This document shows, one piece after another, positions 22,458-31,502 of a DNA stretch of 64,000 bases; position 1 is the stretch's first letter, and each line of letters starts with the position of its first letter. A program made the position numbers and the translations under genes. The stretch covers positions 3,286,001-3,350,000 of the forward strand of contig NZ_CP063304.1 of assembly GCF_015159595.1 (NCBI RefSeq). Reading direction: 5' to 3'. The notes beneath the pieces are model-generated. The model had not been told where the DNA came from. It saw only the letters and a program-made list of their open reading frames with translations, and ran no database searches. The stretch comes from Blautia liquoris. GTDB taxonomy: Bacteria > Bacillota > Clostridia > Lachnospirales > Lachnospiraceae.

Positions 22458-23225
22458 TCATCTTTTCTTATACAATACAAGTTCCGGATTTTTACCGTCT
22501 TCTTCATAAGTGCAAATAAGAATAAAATCCATATCTGCAACAACGCCGAAACATCTATCGCCGCCGTATTCACATTCAAGCTGATTGCCCAGATATGTCT
22601 TTGCCTCATTCAAAAACTTAGCCGCTTGCCCATTCGGAAGTCGGTACTCAAGATTCACATACTTTCCCACAAGGGCATTCAGTTTTTCCACCTTTGGCAT
22701 TCCGTCAACATTCAATTCGTTAATCTCATTGATTAACTTTTTCTTGAATTCTTCAAACTGACCGTTATCACTAAGCTCATCATATTTCTTCCAGTAATCC
22801 AAAGTAGGAAGCAGCTCTTTCATATAAGAACGGGCTTGTTCCTCCGTGAAATTCTCGCTTACCATATTTTTAACACAAACTTCAATCAAATCATCCATAT
22901 CATTGTAAGTATATGTTCCATCGGCATAACACCACTTACAATAGTCCTCGTTGAAAGAACCATCGTGATTGTGTCCGATAATATCATCATCTTCAAGCGG
23001 CATTCCGCAGCATTGACAAATAAGCTTTCTCGGTGAGCCTAAAAGTGTATTTATAGAAACATCGAATACTTCTGACAGCAATTTCAATGTTTCCGTATTC
23101 GGAACTGTTTCTCCGTTTTCCCAACGTGAAACTGCCTGACGACTTACAAAAACTTTTTCTGCAAGCTCATCCTGTGACATTCCCTTTTGAGTACGAAGTT
23201 CAAGTATGACCTGTTTTGTATCCAT
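22458..23225 (-). CDS. XRE-family regulator with zinc ribbon and substrate-binding-like C-terminus
   Basis: The first 60 residues are a Cro/CI helix-turn-helix (MSQDELAEKVFVSRQAVSRW). Next comes a zinc-ribbon region (CQCCGMPLEDDD and DYCKWCYADGTY, about 70-105), seen in a family of putative zinc-ribbon proteins. The last 60 residues (LGNQLECEYGGDRCFGVVADMD) resemble a small binding domain. The protein is 255 residues and stands alone with its own terminator. The ligand is unknown. Confidence 0.75.
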   Translation of the reverse strand: MDTKQVILELRTQKGMSQDELAEKVFVSRQAVSRWENGETVPNTETLKLLSEVFDVSINTLLGSPRKLICQCCGMPLEDDDIIGHNHDGSFNEDYCKWCYADGTYTYNDMDDLIEVCVKNMVSENFTEEQARSYMKELLPTLDYWKKYDELSDNGQFEEFKKKLINEINELNVDGMPKVEKLNALVGKYVNLEYRLPNGQAAKFLNEAKTYLGNQLECEYGGDRCFGVVADMDFILICTYEEDGKNPELVLYKKR

Positions 23226-23302
23226 TATGCAGTACCTCCCTTACACCTTTATTATAGTCTAACGCATTATCTCAAACAAGCAACTCGCAGTTGCTGTCCT
23301 TA

Positions 23303-23521
23303 TTACTCGCCTTTTTCGTTCACGGCTACCCAAATTTCACAATGATAGTTTGGGGCGGTTGTATCCGCAGACGGATAAACTTCAAACTCCACACCCTCGG
23401 CATATTCATACTGCGAGCTTTGCGGGAAGATTCTGCCGTTTCTTGACATCGTATGCTTTGGAGTGTTAGATTCCCTGTTCTTTGTTTTCTTTTTGCTGCA
23501 TACCCTCATCGGCTTGTGCAA
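23303..23521 (-). pseudogene. GyrI/AraC-effector-domain remnant
   Basis: The C-terminal 45 residues (YEYAEGVEFEVYPSADT, NYHCEIWVAVNEKG) match the end of GyrI-like effector-binding domains that normally span about 150 residues. The rest is missing, and the 5' part of the frame merely runs through the end of the WYL gene in another frame. It is likely a leftover of a drug-sensing regulator. Confidence 0.5.
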
Positions 23522-24467
23522 TCATCTGCCTGTACTGTTCTTTCACACTTTCCGGTGCAAGTATTTGTACCTTGCCATTAAAGCCAAACACCCAACCAAA
23601 AAAGGTCGGACTGGCTGATACTTCGGTCTGTACCCTGAAAGAAGTCATATCATACGCAAGGGTTGTCACATCTTCTCCGAAACGGTCAACCATTGTTTTC
23701 ATCAAGCTGTTATCACACCGTAAATCCACAAGAACTTTCTCGCCTGAGAACATAAAGAAAACTTCCTTTGTGTAATTCTCAATATCAAAATCATCAGGCA
23801 TAGGAATAATGTCCTTATTCAATATCTCCGGCTTGGAAGCAATACGGTCTACCCTGAAATTGATAACCTTACTTTTCTTCTCAGAATATCCGAGAACATA
23901 ATAATAGTCCCCACACCAGAGAAGTTTATACGGACTGAGTTTATAAATCTCGCCCTTATTCTTTAGAACCTTTTTCTTTAATCCGGTATAATCATAATAC
24001 TGAAAAGAAATCTGTTTGCCTGCGTTGATGGCATCGTTTATAGCGTCAATAATGTAATATATCTGCTCATTATCCGGCTTAATACGATTGACCACATAGT
24101 TATTACGCTTCAGCTTTGCCACCTGCCCAGGACTTGTCATCGTATGTATCTTCTCAATCAGAGTTTCGCTTTTCTTCTTTGTGATGAACTTCGATGACTC
24201 CACTGCATCTATCAGCAGTTTCAGTTCCGGCAGTTCTAACTTGCGGCTGGCTACAAAGTATTTGCTCTGAGTAGAGTGGATAGTAACAATATCCATTCCA
24301 AACTCCTGAAGTGCTGCAATGTCTTTTGTGACCGTCGTTCTATGTGCAGATATTCCGTATTCATCATTCAATATATTGATTAACTGTGTTGTGGAAAGAG
24401 GATTTTCTTCATCAGTTCTTTCCAGTAAAATCTTTTGTAGGTATAAAATCCTTGGCTTTGTTTCCAT
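23466..24467 (-). CDS. WYL-domain transcriptional regulator
   Basis: A 333-residue regulator with an N-terminal helix-turn-helix (STTQLINILNDEYGISAHRTTVTKD) and a WYL domain (about 150-230; AINAGKQISFQYYDYTG, LSPYKLLWCGDYYYVLGY, FRVDRI). A WCX-like C-terminal domain follows. WYL proteins sense single-stranded nucleic acid or small ligands and often control phage-defence genes. I prefer the ATG at 24467, 5 bases after GGAAAGGA. It sits at the edge of the defence cargo and may regulate it (inference). Confidence 0.85.
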   Translation of the reverse strand: METKPRILYLQKILLERTDEENPLSTTQLINILNDEYGISAHRTTVTKDIAALQEFGMDIVTIHSTQSKYFVASRKLELPELKLLIDAVESSKFITKKKSETLIEKIHTMTSPGQVAKLKRNNYVVNRIKPDNEQIYYIIDAINDAINAGKQISFQYYDYTGLKKKVLKNKGEIYKLSPYKLLWCGDYYYVLGYSEKKSKVINFRVDRIASKPEILNKDIIPMPDDFDIENYTKEVFFMFSGEKVLVDLRCDNSLMKTMVDRFGEDVTTLAYDMTSFRVQTEVSASPTFFGWVFGFNGKVQILAPESVKEQYRQMIAQADEGMQQKENKEQGI

Positions 24468-24485
24468 TGTTGTCCTTTCCAACTA

Positions 24486-24920
24486 CTAATACATATCTCC
24501 AAACATTTCTCCATCTATATCACTTATCTGCTTAATCGGGATGACCGTCTTATCTTCCATAATAACTGTATGTTCATATGCATCAAACTTCTTTACGCAA
24601 CCGGAGCAGGTAATGTATGCTCCTCCAGCTTTTTTATTATCCGGTACGAAATAAGTGATTCTAACCCTTTGTTGTGTACCGATGGTTTCAGCAATCAGAT
24701 TTAGCTTTTCATTCAATTCTGCTATGACTTCATCACTCAGCATCAATTTTTCGTCCGTCTGTCTTGCAGCTTCCTTAATAGCTGCTTCGTGTCCAGTAAG
24801 TGCCGCAAAAGGAGAAAACTGTGCTGCCCTGTCATAAAGGGACATACGAGGGTGTTTCTTTGAAGTCGGATTCGGCAGATTGATAATATCATCATATCTG
24901 TGATTGTCTTGATTCTCCAT
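24486..24920 (-). CDS. YolD-like protein
   Basis: A 144-residue protein with the YolD landmarks: RMSLYDRAAQFSPFAALTG near residue 25 and later ITYFVPDNKKAGGAY and HTVIMEDKTVIPIKQI. YolD proteins are regularly paired with UvrX/UmuC-type Y-family polymerases, and such a gene lies two positions upstream. Its exact role in error-prone repair is not known. Confidence 0.8.
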   Translation of the reverse strand: MENQDNHRYDDIINLPNPTSKKHPRMSLYDRAAQFSPFAALTGHEAAIKEAARQTDEKLMLSDEVIAELNEKLNLIAETIGTQQRVRITYFVPDNKKAGGAYITCSGCVKKFDAYEHTVIMEDKTVIPIKQISDIDGEMFGDMY

Positions 24921-24932
24921 GATCTTCCTCCA

Positions 24933-25142
24933 TTACAGTGGCATAGGTGTCTGTGCGAGTAGAAAACTGCAAATGATAGCTAGAATAACTGCTACGAATG
25001 CAACGCATATTGCTGTTTTCACTCCGTAACGCTTCTTCATTCCTTTGTAAATCAAAGCTACACACCACTCACATATGGCAACAATTAGAATAAATATCCC
25101 TATTGACTTCCACAGCCACGAAAGTTCATATATCCATCTCAT
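24933..25142 (-). CDS. Small membrane protein between umuC-like and yolD-like genes
   Basis: A 69-residue protein with two hydrophobic helices (WLWKSIGIFILIVAICEWCV and AICVAFVAVILAIICSFLL) joined by a basic loop (KGMKKRYG). It fills the gap between the polymerase and YolD genes. No family is recognised. Confidence 0.6.
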   Translation of the reverse strand: MRWIYELSWLWKSIGIFILIVAICEWCVALIYKGMKKRYGVKTAICVAFVAVILAIICSFLLAQTPMPL

Positions 25143-25174
25143 ATTCTGTTTCCTTAATCATATACCTTATTTTT

Positions 25175-26704
25175 CTACGCCTTGTGTCCACCTATCTGTT
25201 CATTACGGTCTTTGGCTGTCGCTCCCTCCTGAAGATTCATTCCTTTCAAGATGGCATTCTTCCCAAACTTCTTTTTTATCGTAAGCATTGTTTGTTGCAT
25301 ACGCTTTTCACGCTCTAAAGCTGCTTCTTCTTTGACTTGCTCCTGTTCTTTTGCCTTATAATCCGTAAAAAGGTCAAGCTGCTCATATTCATCTTCTTTC
25401 TTTGCTGAGTTCTCGTCTACAAGTCGGTTCGCTGTAATGTTAATTCTTCTGATAAGCAGATTTTTATCCACGATTCTGTCATACAGTTTCATCACAGCAT
25501 CGGTTATCAGCATTGTTGATGATGTCTGCCTTTTCAGGTTTGTTGTTCCGTGAGCGTGTTTAGGAACTCTTCTTCCATATCTGTCAATTGTGACATCTCC
25601 CTTGTATTTTCTGCTTCGGTCTGGGTCTGTCAGATTTTCTATATCATAACCTATCGTCAACACAATCTGGTCAGTAACAAGTCCCTTATCTACTAAATCA
25701 AGAACCATAAGGTCGGTCATTTCTTTTACAACTAACTTCGCCTTATCGAAATCATACGGGCAGTGAAGTACCTGTCCTGAGCATACACTGTTGGTTTCCG
25801 GCTTATAGGCTTTGACCTGCTCCATCGTACAAGGTTCATATCCCCAAGCATGGTCAATTAGCAGTTCCGCATTGATTCCAAACAACTTATAAAGCAGTTC
25901 TTCGTTATACAGTTCATTCGACTTTCCGATGGAACACCTTGCAATATCTCCCATAGTAAAAAGTCCGTGTTCTTCCAGTTTCTTTGCATAACCTTTACCT
26001 ACTCTCCAGAAATCTGTAAGCGGTCTGTGATTCCATAGCTGTCTGCGGTAAGACATTTCATCCAATTCGGCAATCCTCACACCGTCCTTATCCGGTTCAA
26101 TATGCTTTGCCACAATATCCATCGCAATTTTACACAAGTACATATTCGTGCCGATTCCGGCTGTTGCTGTGATTCCAGTTGTTTTCAAAACATCCTGTAT
26201 CATCGTCATGGCAAGTTCCCTTGCGGTCATCTGATAGGTATTCAGATAATTTGTTGCATCTATAAATACTTCATCAATCGAGTAAGGAAAAATATCTTCC
26301 GGAGCGATGTATTTCAAGTAAACACTGTAAATCTTGGTACTATACTCCAGATAGTATGCCATACGAGGTGGTGCAACGATATAATCAATCTCCAATGCTG
26401 GATTCGCATTTAATTCTGTACTGTCATCAGACGAACCAGTAAATGTACGATTTGGTGCTTTCCATCTTCGGGTGTTATTAACTTCTTTTACCTTTTGTAC
26501 GACCTCAAACAAGCGTGGTCTGCCAGGTATCCCATAACTTTTTAATGACGGAGATACCGCAAGGCAGATTGTTTTCTCTGTCCTGCTCTTATCTGCAACA
26601 ACAAGATTTGTTGTCAAAGGGTCACGATTTCGCTCTTTACACTCCACAGAAGCATAGAATGATTTAAGGTCGATTGCGATATAGGTCTTTTGCTTTGCCA
26701 TCAT
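25175..26704 (-). CDS. umuC: Y-family DNA polymerase (UmuC/UvrX-like)
   Basis: A 509-residue error-prone polymerase. The palm motifs with catalytic acids are present: AIDLKSFYASVECKERN near residue 10 and SIDEVFIDAT near 142. The thumb helix-hairpin-helix (WRVGKGYAKKLEEHGLFTMG near 232) and a little-finger domain (TSSTMLITDAVMKLYDRI) follow. ICE-borne copies are common and are usually induced by DNA damage; a LexA-like repressor is encoded 3 kb away. The protein is longer than DinB because of a charged C-terminal tail. Confidence 0.88.
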   Translation of the reverse strand: MMAKQKTYIAIDLKSFYASVECKERNRDPLTTNLVVADKSRTEKTICLAVSPSLKSYGIPGRPRLFEVVQKVKEVNNTRRWKAPNRTFTGSSDDSTELNANPALEIDYIVAPPRMAYYLEYSTKIYSVYLKYIAPEDIFPYSIDEVFIDATNYLNTYQMTARELAMTMIQDVLKTTGITATAGIGTNMYLCKIAMDIVAKHIEPDKDGVRIAELDEMSYRRQLWNHRPLTDFWRVGKGYAKKLEEHGLFTMGDIARCSIGKSNELYNEELLYKLFGINAELLIDHAWGYEPCTMEQVKAYKPETNSVCSGQVLHCPYDFDKAKLVVKEMTDLMVLDLVDKGLVTDQIVLTIGYDIENLTDPDRSRKYKGDVTIDRYGRRVPKHAHGTTNLKRQTSSTMLITDAVMKLYDRIVDKNLLIRRINITANRLVDENSAKKEDEYEQLDLFTDYKAKEQEQVKEEAALEREKRMQQTMLTIKKKFGKNAILKGMNLQEGATAKDRNEQIGGHKA

Positions 26705-26737
26705 TCTATGCCCCCTTCTAAAATTCCTTTGAGTAAA

Positions 26738-27913
26738 TTATGCTATCGTTGCAATATAAAGATTGTCCTTGTCTACTAATAACTGTACCGGATTATTATT
26801 CAGTCGATTTACAGTATCAATATTATCAATAAACGGACGGACAAAGTTACTCTGTCGTTCAATCAACTGCCGCATCTGTTTGCGAATTTTTTCTGTTCCT
26901 ATGTCGCCAAGCTTTTCCCCTGCTGCAATGAGCGTTTCATCAGCCTGCGTATCTCCAACAACTGGTATCCTCTCTACAATCTTGCCGACCGCTTTCGTTG
27001 TCTTTGATAATCCTTTCAGTAGAGAGGATTGTATAGAAGTAGAAGAATATCCAGATATTTCTTCATAGCACTGCGTATAAAGTTCTCTGTATTTCATCGA
27101 ATAATCATCCAATTTTTCTGAAATACCGGACAAATACTCTTTGTCATAATTTCCCACAAGCATTACATCTAAGAATGAGGAGAATGCAAGTGTATATAAT
27201 GCAAGCTGGTAATCTTTAAATTGGTCTTGTACCGCCTGCAACTGCTTATTTATCGTCTGGTCACTATGAATCAAAGATTTCTTATTTACTTTGGCAATTA
27301 TCTGTTCACGGTAAAATACTATCTTTGCTTCTGCTTCTTTTTTTATAGCAAGCACCATTGTATGATTGCTATTCTTATACATTTCATTATTCCAGTTATA
27401 CTTGTAATTATTGAACACATCATACAGAAATGTAAGATTTCCTTTTAATTCAGCCTTTTCCTTCTGAACAAAAAAATCCATCATTTCCTGCTGCATTTCT
27501 TTTATAGAATCCAGTTTTTTATCAATATTCGCAAGTGCAGCCGCCATAAAAAGCATTGTTGGGTCAAAAGCAAGCGGCATCATCTGAGCCTGTCCTCCGC
27601 CAACCAAACCTGCTGATGTTTTCAGAGAACCGATAAAATTGCCCGTTTCCTTCATCTGAAACATTGTTTTTCCGGCTGTATTAACATAGTACAATCCACT
27701 TCCACCAGCTCCGGTTACTGCGGTTTGCACAGCAGTTGTCAATGGTTGAAACGCTGTTCCCATAGCAGCCAATCTTGTTACTGGTAATTTTGTGTAATTG
27801 GAAACACCAACTTTTGTTTCCTCTAACAATGGACATAGCGATGCATCGTTCATCATTGCCATTATCTCATTATCTTTCCCATTATCCATTCTTACAATCT
27901 CGCCCATATTCAT
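26738..27913 (-). CDS. Unknown protein next to the McrBC-like genes
   Basis: This 391-residue protein is not recognised. The N-terminal third is rich in glycine, alanine and methionine (TAVTGAGGSGLYYVN, GLVGGGQAQMMPLAFDPTML), then a region with helical and coiled-coil character follows (ANIDKKLDSIKEMQQEMMDF, about 150-290). A glycine-rich helix-turn segment (LLKGLSKTTKAVGKIVERIP) precedes a charged tail. It lies 70 bases downstream of mcrC in the same direction, with a hairpin in between, and could be a third component of that system. Confidence 0.7.
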   Translation of the reverse strand: MNMGEIVRMDNGKDNEIMAMMNDASLCPLLEETKVGVSNYTKLPVTRLAAMGTAFQPLTTAVQTAVTGAGGSGLYYVNTAGKTMFQMKETGNFIGSLKTSAGLVGGGQAQMMPLAFDPTMLFMAAALANIDKKLDSIKEMQQEMMDFFVQKEKAELKGNLTFLYDVFNNYKYNWNNEMYKNSNHTMVLAIKKEAEAKIVFYREQIIAKVNKKSLIHSDQTINKQLQAVQDQFKDYQLALYTLAFSSFLDVMLVGNYDKEYLSGISEKLDDYSMKYRELYTQCYEEISGYSSTSIQSSLLKGLSKTTKAVGKIVERIPVVGDTQADETLIAAGEKLGDIGTEKIRKQMRQLIERQSNFVRPFIDNIDTVNRLNNNPVQLLVDKDNLYIATIA

Positions 27914-27923
27914 ACCTCTTTTC

Positions 27924-27952
27924 GGTCTGTTATTTTAGTTTCATAACAGACC
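27924..27952. repeat. Perfect 10-bp inverted repeat before the unknown McrBC-adjacent gene
   Basis: GGTCTGTTAT and ATAACAGACC flank a 9-base spacer just upstream of the ribosome site (AAGAGG). There is no T-run, so it looks more like an operator or translational control element than a terminator. Confidence 0.5.
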
Positions 27953-27982
27953 TTGTAAATTTTGCGAATATCCTGCCCGTAA

Positions 27983-29011
27983 TTAAGAACAGTCAAAATA
28001 TCTTTGTACTATATCATCTAACTGCCTCTTTATTTCTGCAAATTCACAGTCCAAATCCAGTGTTTTAACTGATATTTGATTTCCACCCATTTTATAATCA
28101 TTATTTGGCAACACAATCTCATCTGTTTTGGCATATAATAACATTCCAGCAACATTACCGGAGTTGCTTGTATCAAGATTTTTCACATAAGTAAATATCT
28201 GATATAAATTTCCAGAATGCAGCGTATTTGTATTGTATTGACTTTGCGTGGTATGAGCATAGTATTTTGCATCAATTACCAAAATTTTATCTACGCTTTT
28301 AAGCATAATATCGCTTTGCATAACAGGGAGCATTTCTCTGTAATCATCGTCAGTATCCCAAGGAATTTGAGACGCTGACGCCCGAATTTCAGGGTGTTCC
28401 TTACGGTAGTATTCAAGAATGAACTTCTCATAAAGCCTGCACATACGCTGTTCATCAAGGAAGTCCATCAGTTTTGTGCTTCCGTCAGAGGTCGTTTGCA
28501 ACAACCCTTTAAGTATCAGATAACAAATGGAAATCAGCATTTGATATGTCTGATTATTCTTGTTGAATTGAAGCTTCCAGTTTATGCTCTCCCGGCTCAA
28601 TGGTTCAACTTCTGAAAAATAGATGAGCAATTTGCGAAGCTGCTTTTTTCTATCCTTACTGATTCCGCTTTTGACGAGAACATCCATCGTAGTACGAATA
28701 ATTCGGTTCATATATGAATTAACCGAGAATTCATCAAAATTGCACACCAACCGCTTTTTCAACATTGATTGCTGTTTTATCGAAGCAGCTATATCTATTT
28801 TTCCACGGAGGGAGGATAACGGTTCACTTTGAACCACATACTCCTTACCTAATCCTCGCTTTATCTGCAAAGACAGCCCTTTAATAAGAATAGCAGCACA
28901 CAACTCCGCAACATTGTCAAATTCCTCGGTAGCAACCTGCTTGTACCCTTGCTCATTTAAGACCTGAAACGCATATGAAAGCATATAGTATATGTTTTGT
29001 ATGCGTATCAT
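27983..29011 (-). CDS. mcrC: McrC-like nuclease subunit of a type IV restriction system
   Basis: A 342-residue protein with the McrC pattern: IQNIYYMLSYAF at the start, SEPLSSLRGKIDI near 85, and the PD-(D/E)xK nuclease core: MQSDIML, then ILVIDAKYYAH near 255. McrC binds McrB and cuts modified DNA. The ATG at 29011 overlaps the McrB stop (ATGA), so I take this start rather than the upstream ATG at 29041 inside mcrB. Confidence 0.85.
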   Translation of the reverse strand: MIRIQNIYYMLSYAFQVLNEQGYKQVATEEFDNVAELCAAILIKGLSLQIKRGLGKEYVVQSEPLSSLRGKIDIAASIKQQSMLKKRLVCNFDEFSVNSYMNRIIRTTMDVLVKSGISKDRKKQLRKLLIYFSEVEPLSRESINWKLQFNKNNQTYQMLISICYLILKGLLQTTSDGSTKLMDFLDEQRMCRLYEKFILEYYRKEHPEIRASASQIPWDTDDDYREMLPVMQSDIMLKSVDKILVIDAKYYAHTTQSQYNTNTLHSGNLYQIFTYVKNLDTSNSGNVAGMLLYAKTDEIVLPNNDYKMGGNQISVKTLDLDCEFAEIKRQLDDIVQRYFDCS

Positions 29012-31491
29012 TTTATGGCACTCCTTAGTGCGGATGACCAATCCCTTACCTTAGCGGGTTCGTCAAACCAATACTCTTTAATAAGGGGAATAACTTCATA
29101 TTCTACAACTGATTTCAGCCATCCATCTGTCACTTCATCATCTGTGCAGAAATAGCTATGACCAATTCTAAATCCATCTCCTAAAGATTCATCTGCCGCA
29201 ATTGCATTATTAAGTAATTCAACTGTACTTATCAATTTTTCAAGTTTAGAAGAATTCTTTTCTGTTAAGTAATTTTTAAATCCATCCGAAGCAAATGCTG
29301 GTGCAAAGTCAAAAAAAGCAAATCGCCTACGTAACGCATAATCCATAAGGGCAAGGCTTCTGTCTGCTGTATTCATCATCCCGATAATCCGTACATTCTT
29401 CGGCACTGTGAACCATTCATTCGAGTAAAGTAGCTTTATTTTCTCACCACGCTTATCTTTTTCAATAAGCATCATAAGTTCACCTAATATTTTGCTCAGA
29501 TTTCCACGGTTAATTTCATCTATGATAAAAAAATACGGTCTTTCGTTATCTTCCTCCGCTTCTTTACAAAACTTATAGAAAGCACCATTTTCAAGTTCAA
29601 ATCCGTCTTTATATGGTCTATATCCCTGTATAAAGTCCTCATAAGAATAACTCTGATGGAACTGAACCATTGCGACACGACTGGTATCAATTTGTCCCAT
29701 AATAGAATATGCAAGTCTTTTTGCTGCATATGTCTTTCCAACTCCCGGTGCCCCTTGTAAAATCACATTATACTTTGTTTCAAGTAACTCAGTCAGTGTA
29801 TTATATGTATCCTCATCCATATAGACCTGATTCAAAAATTTTTCTTTTGAATATGACGGGTATTTAATCTCTTTCTGTTCCTGTACCTCTTCTGGTGTAT
29901 CCTCTGCAAACAAGTCCAATAATTCCTGAACATAATCAGAATAAGGGGTAATGTTAGTTAATGTTTTCATTGCAGCTTGCTTCTGGAGTTCCCATTCGCC
30001 TTTATTCTGCCAGTCAACCTTTCTTATATGCCTATAAGTATCTCTTGAAGTATCATAAACATAACCAGAAGTAACAACACCTTTTCCTACAATTTTGTGC
30101 ATACCTTTTTTAGCAAACACAACATCGCCTTCTTTTATTTCATTGGCAAATTGCCACAGGCAATGTGCATTATTCTTGTATGAATAGCTTGCGTCATATG
30201 TTTTTCGCATGTATTCCTTAATTGCTTCCTTTGATACAAACTGCTTCAAATCTGTAACATCATCCCAACCGATAGCCATTATACCAAGATTATAAAATTC
30301 GTCCCACATCGAAGCATTATCGCCCGGAGAATAAAGCCAGTAGTTTGTTTCTTTTACATTAGAATCAACAGGTGTTGTAGGATTATCATTTTCATTTTCT
30401 TCCTTTGTCGATTTCCACGCATAATACGATAATTCTGGGAAACTATGATATGGATATTCCTCATTCTTTAAAGCATTTCTCGCCTGCTCACACATATAGA
30501 AATAATTTGCACCATCTGGAAGCCCTTTATTCACATTTGCGAATATTGAAGTAAAATAATGTGGCATATTATCCACGTCATTTAAAAACTCTCTATTGCG
30601 AGAATCAAGATTGATAAATATATTTGGTCTTATCCAATATAATCCCATCGTAATGTTCCAGTTCACACCTTTTTGTTTTCTTACTTCATCATAAGATTTT
30701 TGCATATTACTTTTATATGGTTCACTTAACGCATTAGAATATTGAATGGCATTATCAAACAACTCCCAAAGATTATCTATATCTTTAGCATCTCTTTCTC
30801 CCTTAAAATAATAAAATGTTGCTTTTAAGTTATTTACGACAGGTACTCCGTCAAAAGCTATCGGCACATCGGCTTTTATATTAAATATTTTTGCTATTGC
30901 TCTGAGAATTTTTATTCTATTATCATTTGTAATACCTTTATTAAATAAAGCAAAAATTGTAAAAGGGTCTATATCCACAATATTATTATCCGTTTCCAAT
31001 TTGGGTAATTTAAAATTTATGCTAGAATATACTTCTCTAATTTTATGAATTAAATCGAAGCGATTATTCTTATATTGAAGCAAGACATCCGCAAAATTCA
31101 TATAAAACTCAACCCATCGATAATCCGCTTTACTATTTCTTTTGTCAGTCATTTCTGCCATTCCCTGTTTGAATATATCCGAAGCCAATTCATCCGTCAT
31201 ATCAACATTCCATCCCTGCTCCGTTAATTTCCACATACCATAAACACTTTTATCAAGATATCCTCCCGAAACAAGATAATTTCTTGCAAAAGCAACTTCA
31301 TTTTCAAACTTATTGACGTTGTTTTTTCCTCTTGTTTCTGACAGTTCTTCTTCTGTTAAATGTTCATTTTTAGCAATGATAGAACGTACTTCCTGTGGTT
31401 TTCCTTGTCCACCTAATTCTTTTAATGCAATTATTATTGGTTTCATCCAATGTAAAAAAGCCGCATTAGATTTGCTATTTTTTGTTTCCAT
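29008..31491 (-). CDS. mcrB: McrB-like AAA+ GTPase with N-terminal Mrr-type wHTH and EVE-like domain
   Basis: An 827-residue restriction ATPase. Residues 10-90 look like the Mrr N-terminal winged helix (IIALKELGGQGKPQEVRSII, YGMWKLTEQGW). Residues about 385-510 resemble an EVE/PUA-like modified-base reader (YWLYSPGDNASMWDE, GDVVFAKKGMHKIVGKG). The AAA+ domain follows with Walker A GAPGVGKTYAAK near 585, Walker B FFIIDEINRGNLSK near 655 and MMNTADRSLALMDYALRRRF near 700. The reader domain implies recognition of modified cytosine or a related base in foreign DNA. It is followed by mcrC in an ATGA overlap. Confidence 0.87.
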   Translation of the reverse strand: METKNSKSNAAFLHWMKPIIIALKELGGQGKPQEVRSIIAKNEHLTEEELSETRGKNNVNKFENEVAFARNYLVSGGYLDKSVYGMWKLTEQGWNVDMTDELASDIFKQGMAEMTDKRNSKADYRWVEFYMNFADVLLQYKNNRFDLIHKIREVYSSINFKLPKLETDNNIVDIDPFTIFALFNKGITNDNRIKILRAIAKIFNIKADVPIAFDGVPVVNNLKATFYYFKGERDAKDIDNLWELFDNAIQYSNALSEPYKSNMQKSYDEVRKQKGVNWNITMGLYWIRPNIFINLDSRNREFLNDVDNMPHYFTSIFANVNKGLPDGANYFYMCEQARNALKNEEYPYHSFPELSYYAWKSTKEENENDNPTTPVDSNVKETNYWLYSPGDNASMWDEFYNLGIMAIGWDDVTDLKQFVSKEAIKEYMRKTYDASYSYKNNAHCLWQFANEIKEGDVVFAKKGMHKIVGKGVVTSGYVYDTSRDTYRHIRKVDWQNKGEWELQKQAAMKTLTNITPYSDYVQELLDLFAEDTPEEVQEQKEIKYPSYSKEKFLNQVYMDEDTYNTLTELLETKYNVILQGAPGVGKTYAAKRLAYSIMGQIDTSRVAMVQFHQSYSYEDFIQGYRPYKDGFELENGAFYKFCKEAEEDNERPYFFIIDEINRGNLSKILGELMMLIEKDKRGEKIKLLYSNEWFTVPKNVRIIGMMNTADRSLALMDYALRRRFAFFDFAPAFASDGFKNYLTEKNSSKLEKLISTVELLNNAIAADESLGDGFRIGHSYFCTDDEVTDGWLKSVVEYEVIPLIKEYWFDEPAKVRDWSSALRSAIK

Positions 31492-31502
31492 CTATTACAC
31501 CC

